NCBI GenBank assembly: GCA_036186865.1
Contig: AP025045.1
Span: forward strand, 14,819,658 to 14,883,657
Origin: Eustoma russellianum
Taxonomy: Eukaryota > Streptophyta > Magnoliopsida > Gentianales > Gentianaceae
Length of the DNA stretch: 64,000 bases
Direction of reading: 5' to 3'
Part shown: positions 22,298 through 35,600 of the stretch, in pieces
Position numbering within the stretch: the first letter of the stretch is position 1
Layout of the letters: the number at the start of each line of letters is the position of its first letter
Translations under genes and position numbers: made by a program
The notes under the pieces: generated by a model
Told to the model about the DNA's origin: nothing
Database searches by the model: none
The model's input: the letters and a program-made list of their open reading frames with translations, nothing else

Positions 22298-24405
22298 TGT
22301 TGAGATATATGTTTGGATAATTTTCAAAGTCATGATTTTAAGTGATGAATGCATAAAAATATCATACATGGTGTTATATGTGATTAAAAGTTGAAAAAAG
22401 TTGAGAAAAATGACATTGATCTCTCAGGTTGTTGCACTTCGATTGATCGATCTACTTCGATCCCTCACATCGATCGATCTATGTAAGGCAGAGAAAGTTC
22501 AAGACCTTACTGTGAGACATCGATCTCTAAACCTGAGACACATCAATCGATCGATGTATACATCGATCGATGTAGGACAGAGACAAACTCTGAAACTCAC
22601 TGTGAGACATCGATCTCTGAAGCTGAGGCACTTCGATCGATCGATGTCTAGGGTTTTTAGAAATATTTTTCTAAAATGTGATAAAGTGGTTGTTTTCATT
22701 TATACATGTTTTATATATGTTCATTATGTGATTATTATGTGATTTTAATAAATATAAATATCTTGTGACTAATGTGCCTTAGAAGTTTCTACAACTTACC
22801 AAAAAGGACAAAATTGGTATTTTGAGTTTCGTAGGAACATGATATGATGGAAATACTTCAAGGACTTATTATCATCATTTTTATCATGACAAAGGTGTTA
22901 TTATATTTATTTCTTACCATCGGGGTCATTTCTGGAGTTTTCTCTCACTAGGGGCATTTTGGTCATTGTACCTCTGAGGGTATTTTTGGTATTTTCACTC
23001 AACAAATCTCTTGAGTATATTTTTATCTTCATTATGGAGTTGAGTTATGATTATCTTGAAGATTATATGGTGGTTTTATATTATTTTTCTCAAATAATGA
23101 TATTATTGACGGTCGCGGGATATGTGATGGGTTGTGATGTCACATTCTATTTATTTCTTGAAGACCATCTTCTATATGTTATTGGAGTATATTTATCATC
23201 ATATTTCAGAGAATATAAAGGTGTTTAAAGTGTGAAAATGATCACAACATACAAGAAGAAATAATAGGAATTTTGGTGTTACATGTTGGCATAATCTTGT
23301 CAACTATTATTTGTTGATCTCTTCTTCAAAAATCTGAGTTGATATACATATATATGGGTTGCAAAACGTGTATATACAGTTGGATATGATGGCGTACTCA
23401 TTTTATGGCTTGGTTACAAGTGGATCGACAAAAAAGAAGCTAGTTAGCAAAATTGCCAACTTGGAAAATTCAAAAAAGGGGGCAACGGCTAGGCTGAATT
23501 TTCAGCAGATTTTTGAGTCAAAATGCAGCTCTCACATGCCCTATTCTTTTGCAAGGAGTTGAGGGTATCTTGGTGGTATTATCCCTTAGTATTGTCTTCA
23601 TTTTTCAAGTAAATTCCAAGTCATTTTTTGATGGTAAAAATCGGCCATGTTAAAATTCCAAGGTGGACCAATCATTTTGCTTTGTGTTGCCAAATGTACA
23701 AGATGATTATGTGGCCAACCAATGATGTGAATACAACTTGGACTTGATGATGAAGATTGTTACACATTGGAGTTCTTATCTCCAAGGCTCACTTCACACT
23801 ATAAATAGAAGGCAATGGTGAAGAAGAAGAACACACTTGAAGCTCACTTGAAAGAAATAGTTGATTTGTCTAGCTATCTTCTTCTTGTCATTCTTGTTCC
23901 ATTCTTTATAGCCAAGGTGTTCTTGTTGTATTTGTTGGAGAGCTACAAGCCACTTGAGCTTTATTTATAAGATTGATTAGCCAATTCTATAAGGCTACAT
24001 CAGTAGGTGGTAGAGGTGTTGCAACTAAGTGTTGCATTGAAGGTGTTCATCCAAGTCTTGAATAGGGTTGGTGTTTAACCCAAGGATCAAGCTTGGTTCT
24101 TGTTGTAATTTGGTTCATACTATACAGAAATCGAAGGAAAGGTGTTCCTTGGGACTGGAGTAGGTCACATTGACCGAACCAAGTTAAATTCTCGGTGTTC
24201 TTATCTTGTTTCTACATTTCTGCATTCTGCCTGTTTTTCACTGCAGATTTTACACAACTTCACATGTTTTGAAAAAATAGCTAAACACTTTCAAAATTAA
24301 TGATTCTTGGTGGAGTTATACTTCAGACTGTTACCTTTCATTTGCAACAAGAATCACTTGATTTGAGCAAGGGAAATTTAGTCTTTCAGTCTTTGAAAGA
24401 TAAAT
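22298..24405 (+). repeat. 5' LTR of copia element D, first part
   Basis: It aligns with the 3' LTR at 60940-63040. It holds the GATCGATC minisatellite (22411-22650), a TATA box (23800-23808) and the leader hairpin region (about 24130). It ends with TAAAT (24401-24405), the TSD of Tekay element G, and resumes at 39622. Apparent frames here are not conserved between the LTR copies. Confidence 0.9.
23800..23808 (+). promoter_or_regulatory. TATA box of copia D 5' LTR
   Basis: TATAAATAG in the context CACTTCACACTATAAATAGAAG; it is identical in the 3' LTR (62421-62429). Transcription would start about 30 bp downstream. Confidence 0.65.
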
Positions 24406-27400
24406 TGTAGCGCCCCACCCGAAACCAGGGTTCCGGCTCAGTGCACCCGCCGTACTCCACTCCATAGAGTACAAGGCGTCGATACTATACATGTACATGT
24501 TGACATGAATAATGAATCGATCAGCGGAAGCATCATAATATAAACAAATCATAATCGACATGCAATGTACTACATCATAAACTGTAAAGATCATCATATA
24601 CAGAATACCGAAATCTTCTATCATACATCATAATCCGAAACTTAATGCCTTCGAAGTAATCTCTCAGTATGCTCTTCGTTATCAATGGTCTATCTAGCAT
24701 ATCTTCAACGAGCCTGTATAGTGATACCTGTTATCTGAAAAGTTATAAATGAGGCAAGTATGAGCGATAGCCACACACTTTTAATCGCTCAGCAAGTAGT
24801 CTTACCAGATACGACATGTGGATCATACATGGGGAGACGGGGTAACAAATCATAATAACCATACATTTTGAGTATAATAAGCACGTCTCCTTTCTAACAA
24901 GTAAAATATCATATCATATCAATAAACTGCTGTAAACTGGAAGCAGGTAAATAAAGAAGATTTCAAAGCATACATATCATAACAACATCTCATTCTACTT
25001 AATCCATAACCTCATACTACATCCATACTTAACTCCTAATCCATACTTATACCATCTTTGCCTACCTTACATGTACTACATTTTCATACTTAACACTACA
25101 TTGTCCACTGTAGTGCTGTCATATATTTAAAGAATTCTTAATCATAACTCTAAGGTAACATGGTCATGACGTGATGCATAAAACATGATTTTTCATAAAA
25201 TGACTTTTCGTAAACATGACTTTTCATAAACATGACATTTCATAACTTGACGTGATTTTCAAAACTTGCGTAAAATGACATATTCATAACTTGCATAACA
25301 TGACATTTTCATAACATGAACACATAACATTTTCATCATTGGCTATAGCACTTTTCATAAGAATAATAACACACGACATACCGATTGATTTCCCATATAG
25401 TACATGTACGACATAAACATCATAAACATATGTACATATACTAATGGTGACGCGCTATGGCGGAGATCCCGTGTCCCAGATCCGGTGTTACACTCGACCA
25501 TATACGTAATCATATGCCCCTGACATCTACCATCCCGGTACCAATGTCACGCCGACGAACATAACATAGTCATAATCATGACATAACATATCGTGTGTCA
25601 ATGAAATCGGTCGTCTCGCGTTTATTATTCACATGCATATAGAATTTCAAAAACATGAGATGTGACAACATAACTTAGCAAATCTTGTTTTCATGCAACG
25701 TGGGACTCGGTCAAATAAAGGTATCTTGTCATACTACCACTAGTAACACCACTTACTTACAGTCTACTTATCATAACTTAGATAAATACCATAACCCTCC
25801 TTCCATAATATCAACTCTACACATATACTTCATAATTCATAACTTAAGTACTTAGGACATAACCTTCCTATTTCCCTCAACATATCAAGTAGGAATTTCA
25901 TAACTTATATCTTAACTCGCACCAAATAATCTATAACACATGAGAATACAATTATCATGGAATAAAATCAATTATGTCGTAACAATCGTATTTGAACGTG
26001 TGTGTGTATATATATATATTTTATAATATTTCATAAATATATATACATAAACTTAATAAGGTCATTCTTTTCATATTCTTAACATTTATCTTTTACATAT
26101 GTACACAACATAAAATATGACAAAATCATTTACTCATGATAAGCCTATGGCCGATTATACATATTATATATATATATATATATATATATAAACATTTTAC
26201 TATACATTATCTAATATTCAAAACTTATTCATTTTCATATCTTAACATATATATTATACGTATATACATACGTTTACAATATAATAAAATTATTTTTTCA
26301 TAAAAGCCTAAGGACCGAAAATACATCATGTATATATGCATTTATATATATTCGTCTTATAATACATTATATACATTCCAACTTACTTATAATTCATCAC
26401 ATATTATATCTTAAGTATTGAAATGTACTATTCATAAAATTAAAGTCAATTAAGCCAAAAATTACTTAATGGCCGAATATACATATATATACTTGTAAAA
26501 ATTTATATACTCTACATATATAAGTATATAAGATATTCTAAATACCATTATTCATATTTAACAAATATAGTATGATTATGTGTACATAATACATATAAAA
26601 ATTATTCATAATCATAAATAGAGCTTAAAAACCGAAAAGTATATACATATTATACATATGTACATAATTACTTTGAAATATACTATATCATGTCTAAAAA
26701 TTATCTTTTCTATCTACAACATATACATATACATATATATATACACACACACACACATAAAACATACAAAATTTATTTTAACCTTCAAATGACCTAAAGG
26801 CCGTAATATGTATATTGTATATACATATTTATAACCTGCCCAATATGTGTATATATATATACACACACATTTATACAAACCGAATATATATATATATATA
26901 TTTATACATCTATACATACTTTTACACAAAAAACCGTATATAAATGTATATACATCTACACATCTATACATACTAATATATATACATATACATATACGTA
27001 GATCCGTATATATATATATTTATATTTATTAAAACGGTGTTTTTATTGATATTAACCTCACTTGTGGTGGAGGAAAACTATATATATATATATATATATA
27101 TATAGATCTACACACTTATATATATATATCAACATATATATTTTATAATATACTCCAAGTGTGTGTATATGTGCGTGTTTATATATATAATGTGTATATA
27201 TATATATAGCGTGCGTGTAGTGTATATATGTATATATCTATTACTCAAACATAGATCTAAACTTTCTTAAAAAGAAATCTTGAACATACTACATGATGAT
27301 CCAATTTTGATATGAACATAAATACTTAGTATTTGTAAAACCATGTAGGATCTAGGAAGAATACTTGCCTTGATTTGCTTTCTTACTCTTAGATGGTGAT

Positions 27401-28656
27401 TCCTTCACTTGGATTTGAAGAACACACTTCTCCTCCTTCTCCTTGGTGTATACGGTTATGATGCCCAAAAAGGAGAGTTAGTGTACAACTTATGAAATTA
27501 ATTATATGGAAGAATCAAACTTAAACTTCATAAAATTCTTACCTTACTTTCTTTTGATTCTACATGCTACAACCTTCTTGAATCTTTCTTAGTTGATGGA
27601 GTGTTGTTTAAAACTTGATATAGGAGTTGTTATGTGGGTTGAGTTGAAGAGAAAATCCTCTTCTTGTTTAGAGAATGTATAGCCGAAATTTTAGAGAGGA
27701 GAAGGAGGGTTGTTTGGTTGGTTAATGAAGAGGGAGGGTGGAAGAATAATTGAAATGATGTAAAGAAAGTGGAAGGATGAGGGAAAGTGAGATGAATAAT
27801 GTAAAAAAATAATTTTTGTCTTCCTTTTCTTGGTGTATGGCCGAAAGTAGGAAGGGGTGGGGAAGGGAATAATGTGTGAAATGATAAAGGGAAGATTAAA
27901 GAATGATGTTGGGGTTTGAGTAGTGTAAAAAAATAGTATAATATGGGTCTTGTCTAGCAAAATTTCGGCTGGGAGGGGGGAAAATAAAGAATAGAAAGTG
28001 AATGGAGTGGTTGGGAAGAGATAGAAAGAATGACGGGTAGTAGCATGTGAGGGGAGACAAAATAAAAAAAGGTGTAAGACTTTAGGGAAAATGGAAGAGT
28101 TGTACGTGAGTGAGAGGGAGGGGAGGAAAGAGAAAAAAAACTTTAGTGGAGTGATGGGTGGGAAAAGTTAGGTGTAGGTAATGATGAAAAGTAAAAGTGT
28201 GTAAGAAGATGGGTAATAAAAGAAAAAGTAGTCTTGACTTTTGGAGAATGGGGGGGCGGTCTAGGGTTTTGGGGAAGGAGGAAAAGTTTGTCTTTTGTGC
28301 CATGTAGGATAGAGTGGAAGAAAATGTGATAAAAGTATGTATTAGAATTATCGATCGGGTATTTTTATTTGGTTTATTTTATATTTACTCACTTATGTTG
28401 CTACCGACTAATTTATTTTAATTCCTTGTATGTCCGATACAGTCATTAGCTAGTCTCATCCAGTCTCGTTATATCCGTTAACTTATCTTACGGTTATTTT
28501 TCCGAGTGTTTCTAACCCCAATGTTTAATATCGATGTCTTTGTTGATTCTAAATAAAATTTTAAATTACACCGAAAATCTTATCGACATCGCATTTGCGT
28601 TCTATTTTCCATCATTTTATTTCATTTCCACTAGCCCGGAATCTCGGGTCGTAACA
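24406..28656 (-). repeat. 3' LTR of element G (4251 bp)
   Basis: Plus-strand limits are TGTAGCGCCCCACCC and CGGGTCGTAACA. It contains a GAGCGAT/ATCGCTC stem (24762-24790), the TTTTCATAA array (about 25185-25360), the TGACATC hairpin (about 25521-25549), a long AT-rich zone with TA microsatellites and a 60-bp LINE tail. The acidic frame seen in related LTRs is shifted here (LVEDMLD). Tyr-Ile-rich frames near 26700-27030 are only TA repeats. Confidence 0.9.
27020..27078 (-). mobile_element. severely truncated LINE 3' tail in a TA microsatellite
   Basis: About 60 bp lie between TA runs. The part CCTCACTTGTGGTGGAGGAA aligns with the 3' end of the full LINE at 32050-32076 (CCTCACTTATGGTGGAGGAA), while the last 25-30 bp differ. 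It is in the same orientation and at the same place in the LTR as the LINE in the other LTR. TAGATC words on both sides may be its TSD. Confidence 0.6.
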
Positions 28657-29346
28657 TTCTTCCCCCCTTATAAGAAGTTTCGTCCCTGAAACTTAAGGGT
28701 TGTATCGATTTTGTCCTTAATGATTTAAACATTTAATTTATAGCACCATTTCTTAATCGCCTATGATTCAATTTAGTATTTGCCGACTTATGAAAAAACA
28801 AATTTCACAATTTCTGTATACCTTCATTTAATCCGCTCAGGTATTCTACAACCTCATATCTCTGCGCGTTACAGTAACCTTTATACGTACCGGCTTCGGT
28901 CGCTAATTCTTATCCGACTAAATCTTATACCATATCAACTCCTAATTATTCATCCCCACGGTATTGAACTTACTCCCTCATTGTGTAAGATTGTTTCCTT
29001 ACCTCTATGATCGTCTCTTAAACTCTAAGATCACTTCTTAAGTTCATGTCGTTGTTTACTTATGTGCCCGCGGTAGATCTGGAGTTTTTTTTATGCATAT
29101 CCTAAGGAAAATAGTATAATTATTACGACTCTAGATTAACTCACTTAATTTCAAAGACACAGGATCATTCCGGACATTTTCACCAAACCATTCTAAGGGA
29201 ACTATTCTAAAGTTATTGCTCTCATTCTAAAATCTTCTTCTTAGATTATAAAATCTTAACTTAGGTTCTACTATCATAACCTAATACATGTCGTTGTTTA
29301 TCTTATGTGTCCGTAGTGGATCTAGAGCCATTGCTCTGATACCAAC
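28657..29346 (-). other. internal region of element G (690 bp, no coding capacity)
   Basis: The left end has, on the minus strand, the conserved GACGAAACTTCTTATAAGG sequence and polypurine tract AAGGGGGGAAGAA (28657-28669) that end pol in chromoviruses. The right end has the primer-binding site. Between them no gag or pol motif is seen. A stretch of about 39 bp is repeated (29045-29083 and 29287-29326: CATGTCGTTGTTTA and GGTAGATCT-like words). Confidence 0.8.
29333..29344 (-). other. primer-binding site of element G
   Basis: TGGTATCAGAGC on the minus strand, two bases inside the LTR end (29347); initiator tRNA-Met type. Confidence 0.85.
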
Positions 29347-31790
29347 TATAGCGCCCCGCCCGAAACCAGGGTTCCGGCTCAGTGCACCCGCCGTACTCTA
29401 CTCCATAGAGTACAAGGTGTCGATACTATACATGTACATGTCGACATGAATAATGAATCGATCAGCGGAAGCATCATAATATAAACAAATCATAATCGAC
29501 ATGCAATGTACTACATCATAAACTGTACAAATCATCATATACAGAATACCGAAATCTTCTATCATACATCATAATCCGAAACTTAATGCCTTCGAAGTAA
29601 TCTCTCAGTATGCTCTTCGTTATCAATGGTCTATCTAGCATATCTTCAACGAGCCTGTATAGTGATACATGTTATCTGAAAAGTTATAAATGAGGCAAGT
29701 ATGAGCGATAGCCACACACTTTTAATCGCTCAGCAAGTAGTCTTACCAGATACGACATGTGGATCATACATGGGGAGATAGGGTAACAAATCATAATAAC
29801 CATACATTTTGAGTATAATAAGCACGTCTCCTTTCTAACAAGTAAAATATCATATCATATCAATAAACTGCTGTAAACTGGAAGCAGGTAAATAAAGAAG
29901 ATTTCAAAGCATACATATCATAACAACATCTCATTCTACTTAATCCATAACCTCATACTACATCCATACTTAACTCCTAATCCATACTTATACTATCTTT
30001 GCCTACCTTACATGTACTACATTTTCATACTTAACACTACATTGTCCACTGTAGTGCTGTCATATACTTAAAGAATTCTTAATCATAACTCTAAGGTAAC
30101 ATGGTCATGACGTGATGCATAAAACATGATTTTTCATAAAATGAATTTTCGTAAACATGACTTTTCATAAACATGACATTTCATAACTTGACGTGATTTT
30201 CATAACCTGCGTAAAATGACATATTCATAACTTGAATAACATGACATTTTCATAACATGAAGACATAACATTTTCATCATTGGCTATAGCACTTTTCATA
30301 AGAATAATAACGCACAACATACCGATTGATTTCCCATATAGTATATGTACGACATAAACATCATAAACATATGTACATGTACTAACGGTGACGCGCTATG
30401 GTAGAGATCCCGTGTCCCAGGCCCGGTGTTACACTCGGCCATATACGTAATCATATGCCCCTGACATCTACCACCCCGGTACCGATGTCATGCCGACGAA
30501 CATAACATAGTCATAATCATGAACATAACATAACATATCGTGTGTCAATGAAATCGATCGTCTCGCGTTTATTATTCACATGCATATAGACTTTCAAAAA
30601 CATGAGATGTGACAACATAACTTAGCAAATCTTGTTTTCGTGCAACGTGGGACTCGGTCAAATAAAGGTATCTTGTCATACTACCACTAGTAACACCACT
30701 TACTTACTTACAGTCTACTTATCATAACTTAGAGAAATACCATAACCCTCCTTCCATAATATCAACTCTACACATATACTTCATAATTCATAACTTAAGT
30801 ACTTAGGACATAACCTTCCTATTTCCTTCAACATATCAAGTAGGAATTTCATAACTTATATCTTAACTCGCACCAAATAATCTATAACACATGAGAATAC
30901 AATTATCATGGAATAAAATCATTTATGTCGTAACAATCGTATTTGAACGTGTGTGTATATATATTTTATAATATTTCATAAATATATATACATAAACTTA
31001 ATAAGGTCATTCTTTTCATATTCTTAACATTTATCTTTTACATATGTACACAACATAAAATATGACAAAATCATTTACTCATGATAAGCCTATGGCCGAT
31101 TATACATATTATATATATATATATAAACATTTTACTATACATTATCTAATATTCAAAACTTATTCATTTTCATATCTTAACATATATATTATACGTATAT
31201 ACATACGTTTACAATAGAATAAAATTATTTTCTCATAAAAGCCTAAGGACCGAAAATATATCATGTATATATGCATTTATATATATTCGTCTTATAATAC
31301 ATTATATACATTCAAACTTACTTATGATTCATCACATATTATATCTTAAGTATTGAAATGTACTATTCATAAAATTAAAGTCAATTAAGCCAAAAATTAC
31401 TTAATGGCCGAATATACATATATATACTTGTAAAAATTTATATACTCTCTATATATAAGTATATAAGATATTCTAAATACCATTATTCATATTTAACAAA
31501 TATAGTATGATTATGTGTACATAATACATATAAAAATTATTTATAATCATAAATAGAGCTTAAAAACCGAAAAGTATATACATATTATACATATGTACAT
31601 AATTATTTTGAAATATACTATATCATGTCTAAAAATTGTCTTTTCTATCTACAACATATATATATATACATAAAAATATAATATTTTATTTTAACCTTCA
31701 AATGACCTAATGGCCGTAATATGTATATTGTATATACATATTTATAACCTGCCCAATATGTGTGTATATATATACACATTTATACAAACC

Positions 31791-31795
<5 letters not shown>

Positions 31796-31843
<48 letters not shown>

Positions 31844-31938
31844 TATACATACTTTTATACAAAAAACCGTATATAAATATATATACATCTACACATCTAT
31901 ACATACTAATATATATACATATACATATACGTAGATCC

Positions 31939-32025
<87 letters not shown>
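31796..32025. repeat. (TA)n microsatellites at the LINE insertion point
   Basis: TA runs at about 31796-31839 and 31940-32025, and again at about 38041-38080 on the far side of the LINE. TAGATCCG before the TA run occurs at 31932 and 38034, giving the LINE TSD. Frames of Tyr-Ile repeats here are artefacts. Confidence 0.85.
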
Positions 32026-32028
<3 letters not shown>

Positions 32029-32613
32029 CAAGAAAGGGGAAATTTTATTATGCCTCACTTATGGTGGAGGAAAACCATATTACAATGTTTGTCAATGAAT
32101 GCAAAATAATAGTATAGCGAACATATAATTTGATGTCTCCAATCATATATGATATGCCACATTAAAACCTTGCCAAGTAAAACCACCCTTGTGGATAAAA
32201 CCTTGGCGAAGGAAAAAAGCGTACATATTTATATGATTGGTGTAATTACATGAACATAAAAAGATAGCCGTATAGTGTCCGTTATTTGAGAAAGTGCAAT
32301 GCGATGCAGCCCTTGCTTGATCCGCCAAAGTATGTACCTCCGTTGTTGTTGTTGCACCCCAGATTCCATGCACAAACATAAGTTAGAATTAGTAAAGTTA
32401 CAGAAGCTATAAGAAGCAGCAGCAATTGCATGGGAGTTGAAGCAAAAATCAGCGGTGGAAAAATTACCCAGGTTACCCATATCCACTGATATGGGTAACG
32501 AGATTATATGACACGTTAAATGTGCAAGAAGTATAACGCAATGTAGAAGTGTCATAGGGAGAATAATGCGTACCTGCGTTGCCCATATCTTATGATATGG
32601 GCAACAATACTGA

Positions 32614-35600
32614 TCAAGAGTTGTATCCATGTCGAATATGTGGGGTGTTTTCAGCATGATAGCTTGCCCGTACTAGCGGAGGTAGTGCAGCTACTGTGGT
32701 GAATATTGATAGATGCTGATGAAATTGACCATGTTGCGCTAGAAAATGAGCTGGTTGATTTGCCTCCCTAGGTACATATGTTATCTCCGATGTCATCGAG
32801 AGTAATAGAGTTCTGAATACGGAAGCATGCTGATGACGTGGGTTATGAATCACTGAAAGGACTCCCTGCGCATCCACCTCAATATCCATTGGTCCCCAAT
32901 GTACTGCAAAGTATAGGTAACTGAAATATGCTGCTTGAAACTCTGCCATGGCTGGTGAAGAAAGTGGATGATGATACGCTATTGCCCCTAAGAATGTGCC
33001 ATTGCTATCACGTAAAATTGCACTTGCTGCTGCTGAGTGCCTACCATGTGCTGCATCCGTGTTTAGTTTCAACCTACCCGGTGGAGGGTGATTCCGTTTA
33101 ACAATCCTGCATCTAGGAATGCTGAGGGGTGGGCTTAATCCTAGATCTATCAGCCCACGTTCTGAGTTTGCGAATTTTTTGCCTTTTTGAGCTGACGTCC
33201 AATCATATATTCCCCGGCGTATGGTTTCCATCACAGCAGATTTTCTCCAATGTCCTCCCCATACATGATTGAGGTATAACACTTCCATAATTCCCAAACA
33301 ATGTAAGAGGGTGCAACTATTCGCAATATGCCTTTAAGTGTATTACCTTTGGTTGACATCCACCATTGTATGAGTTGTTGTTGTATTGTTCGCGCAGTAG
33401 TGTATGGACCATCCAAATAAGCGGAATATATATTCCAAATATTTCTAACTTCTGAACATTCCAAGAACACATGATCCGATGTGATTTGTGCTGCCAGGCA
33501 GAATGGACATTGAGTTGGATGAATGCAAACAAACTTTTGTAGATTCACAGGTAGAGGTACTGCATTATGATATAAACGCCATAAGAATAACCGAATATTT
33601 GAAGGTATGTGCTTGTTCCATATATATTTGTATGAAAGGCGAGTATTCCGCACATGTCGTACATGATCATACGCTGCTCGTATAGTGTAGTGTTCCGCGT
33701 CTATACTATGAGCACAAATCGGTTGTATTCTGCATATTCGCTTCCAAACTGGTGAGTCTGTGATCCGGATGTCATAGGAATTTCGGCTGGCGTAACGAGA
33801 ATGAAAGAATTTGCTCCATAAAGAGTTGTTTTGTTGATATTTCCACCATAATCTGCAAGAGTAAGCGGACTGAAGATCTTCTAATTTCCTTATTCCAAGA
33901 CCGCCCTCAAGTGTTGGTCCAAATAGCAGCTCACTTGAAACCCAAGAATGTCTAGTTTGGGCAGACGTGCTTCCCCAGAAGAACTTAACCATCCATCTTG
34001 TAATAGTGCGAAGTAGACTCTGAGGCAGCTTACAAGCAGATATTACATGTAATGGGATGGAAGCCAAGACATGTTTGATCAGAATCAAGCGCCCAGCGTG
34101 ATTGAGGAATTTATTTGCCACATAGATAATTTAGCTTGAATTGACGAGAGTAGGCTTGCAAAATGCGAGACTCGTTCTTTGCCTCTGTGCAACTGAACTC
34201 ATAAATATTTGATTGGCAAAGATACTGATGTCATGTGTAGCCATTGCTCCATCCTGCTAATCTGAGCATTCGATAAATATGCTGCTGCAACAAAGTGACT
34301 CTTTTGGAAATTTACCGCTTGACCCGATGTCGCTTGATACAACTCCAAGAATTTTCTGAATTTAACCAAATTGTGTAATCCACCATTGATGAAAATTAGG
34401 AGGTCATCCGCAAATGCCAAATGAGAGATTGTTTTGGCTCTACCTGCAGTAAAAGGCTTTATGACACCCCTTGTGACTAAGTTATTAAGGCCCCTTGAAA
34501 AAGCCTCTGAAGCTAGAATGAATAATATTGGTGACAAAGGGTCTCCTTGCTTAACCCCTCTTGATGGTTGAAAAAAACCAGCAGGAACTCCATTGATCAA
34601 GATTGAGATATATGTTCCTTTAAGATGATTAAATATAAGGTTGATAAAACTGCCGGAGAAGCCAAATTTGGCTAGCAGTTTTGCAAGAAATGTCCAATTG
34701 ACTCTATCAAATGCCTTCATCATGTCCAGCTTGATTATTGCATTTGATCCTCTTACTTTCGTGTGTTGAAAGTGAACCATTTCGCGAGCCATAACAATCT
34801 GGTCGGATATGTCTCTGCCCTTAACAAACCCCGCTTGTTCGTCTGTAATGAGCTTTTGTAGAAGTGGTTGGATGCGAGTTGCAAGAATACGTGTTGCCAA
34901 TTTAGATATAAAGTTTGCAAGACTGATGGGCCTATAATCAGAGAATGTGCGTGGTGCAGGCGTCTTTGGCAGCAATACGATTAACGTACTTCCCATAGCT
35001 TTTGGCATTGGGAGTCCAAGGAAAAACTCCTGCATGGCTTTGTGAACATCCATTCCAACTATATCCCAGCAAGCGCGGAAAAAATAACCATTATAGCCAT
35101 CTGGACCAGGCGCACTTTTGGGATCTAGTGACCAAACTGCCTCCTTTACCTCTGCCTGAGTTGGCAAGACTGTCAACTGTTGATTATCTGACACCGTTAC
35201 AAGTTGCGGAATATATTGCAGAATAGTTTCGTCCTCAAAAACTGATTCCGCTGCAAATAATTGTTTGTAATATGATTCAGCCGCCTGTTGAATTCCTTGC
35301 TGCGTGTCAATAACTGTGCCATTCACATCATGTATTTTTGTGATAGTTTGCCTTATATGGCGATCCCGTACTATGTTGTGAAAAAAAGGAGGTGTTTGCA
35401 TCTCCTTCTGCAATCCACTTCTGTCGTGCTTTCTGAGACCAAAACAAAAGCATTTTGTGCTCCGCTAATTTGTATTCAGCCTGCACTGCATGATATTTTG
35501 TGCGTGTCTCTGGCGAAGGTTGAGCATCAAAGGCTGCCTCACTGTATTTAAGTTCGTGCTCGAGATGTGAAAGATGATCAAAAATATTTCCAAACACTGT

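Noticed and set aside
26714..27032. Frames of Tyr-Ile repeats on both strands (also 31707-32109 and 38027-38209)
   Set aside because: They are translations of TA/ATAC microsatellites, are open on both strands and differ in length between the two LTRs of element G.
27691..28303. Ser/Pro/Phe-rich frames repeated in both LTRs of G (again at 38652-38921)
   Set aside because: They are shared only because the LTRs are copies. The source is a purine-rich stretch without codon structure.
24406..29347. Reading G as two separate solo LTRs
   Set aside because: The polypurine tract at 28657-28669, the primer-binding site at 29333-29344 and one outer TSD (TAAAT) show a single element with a reduced interior.
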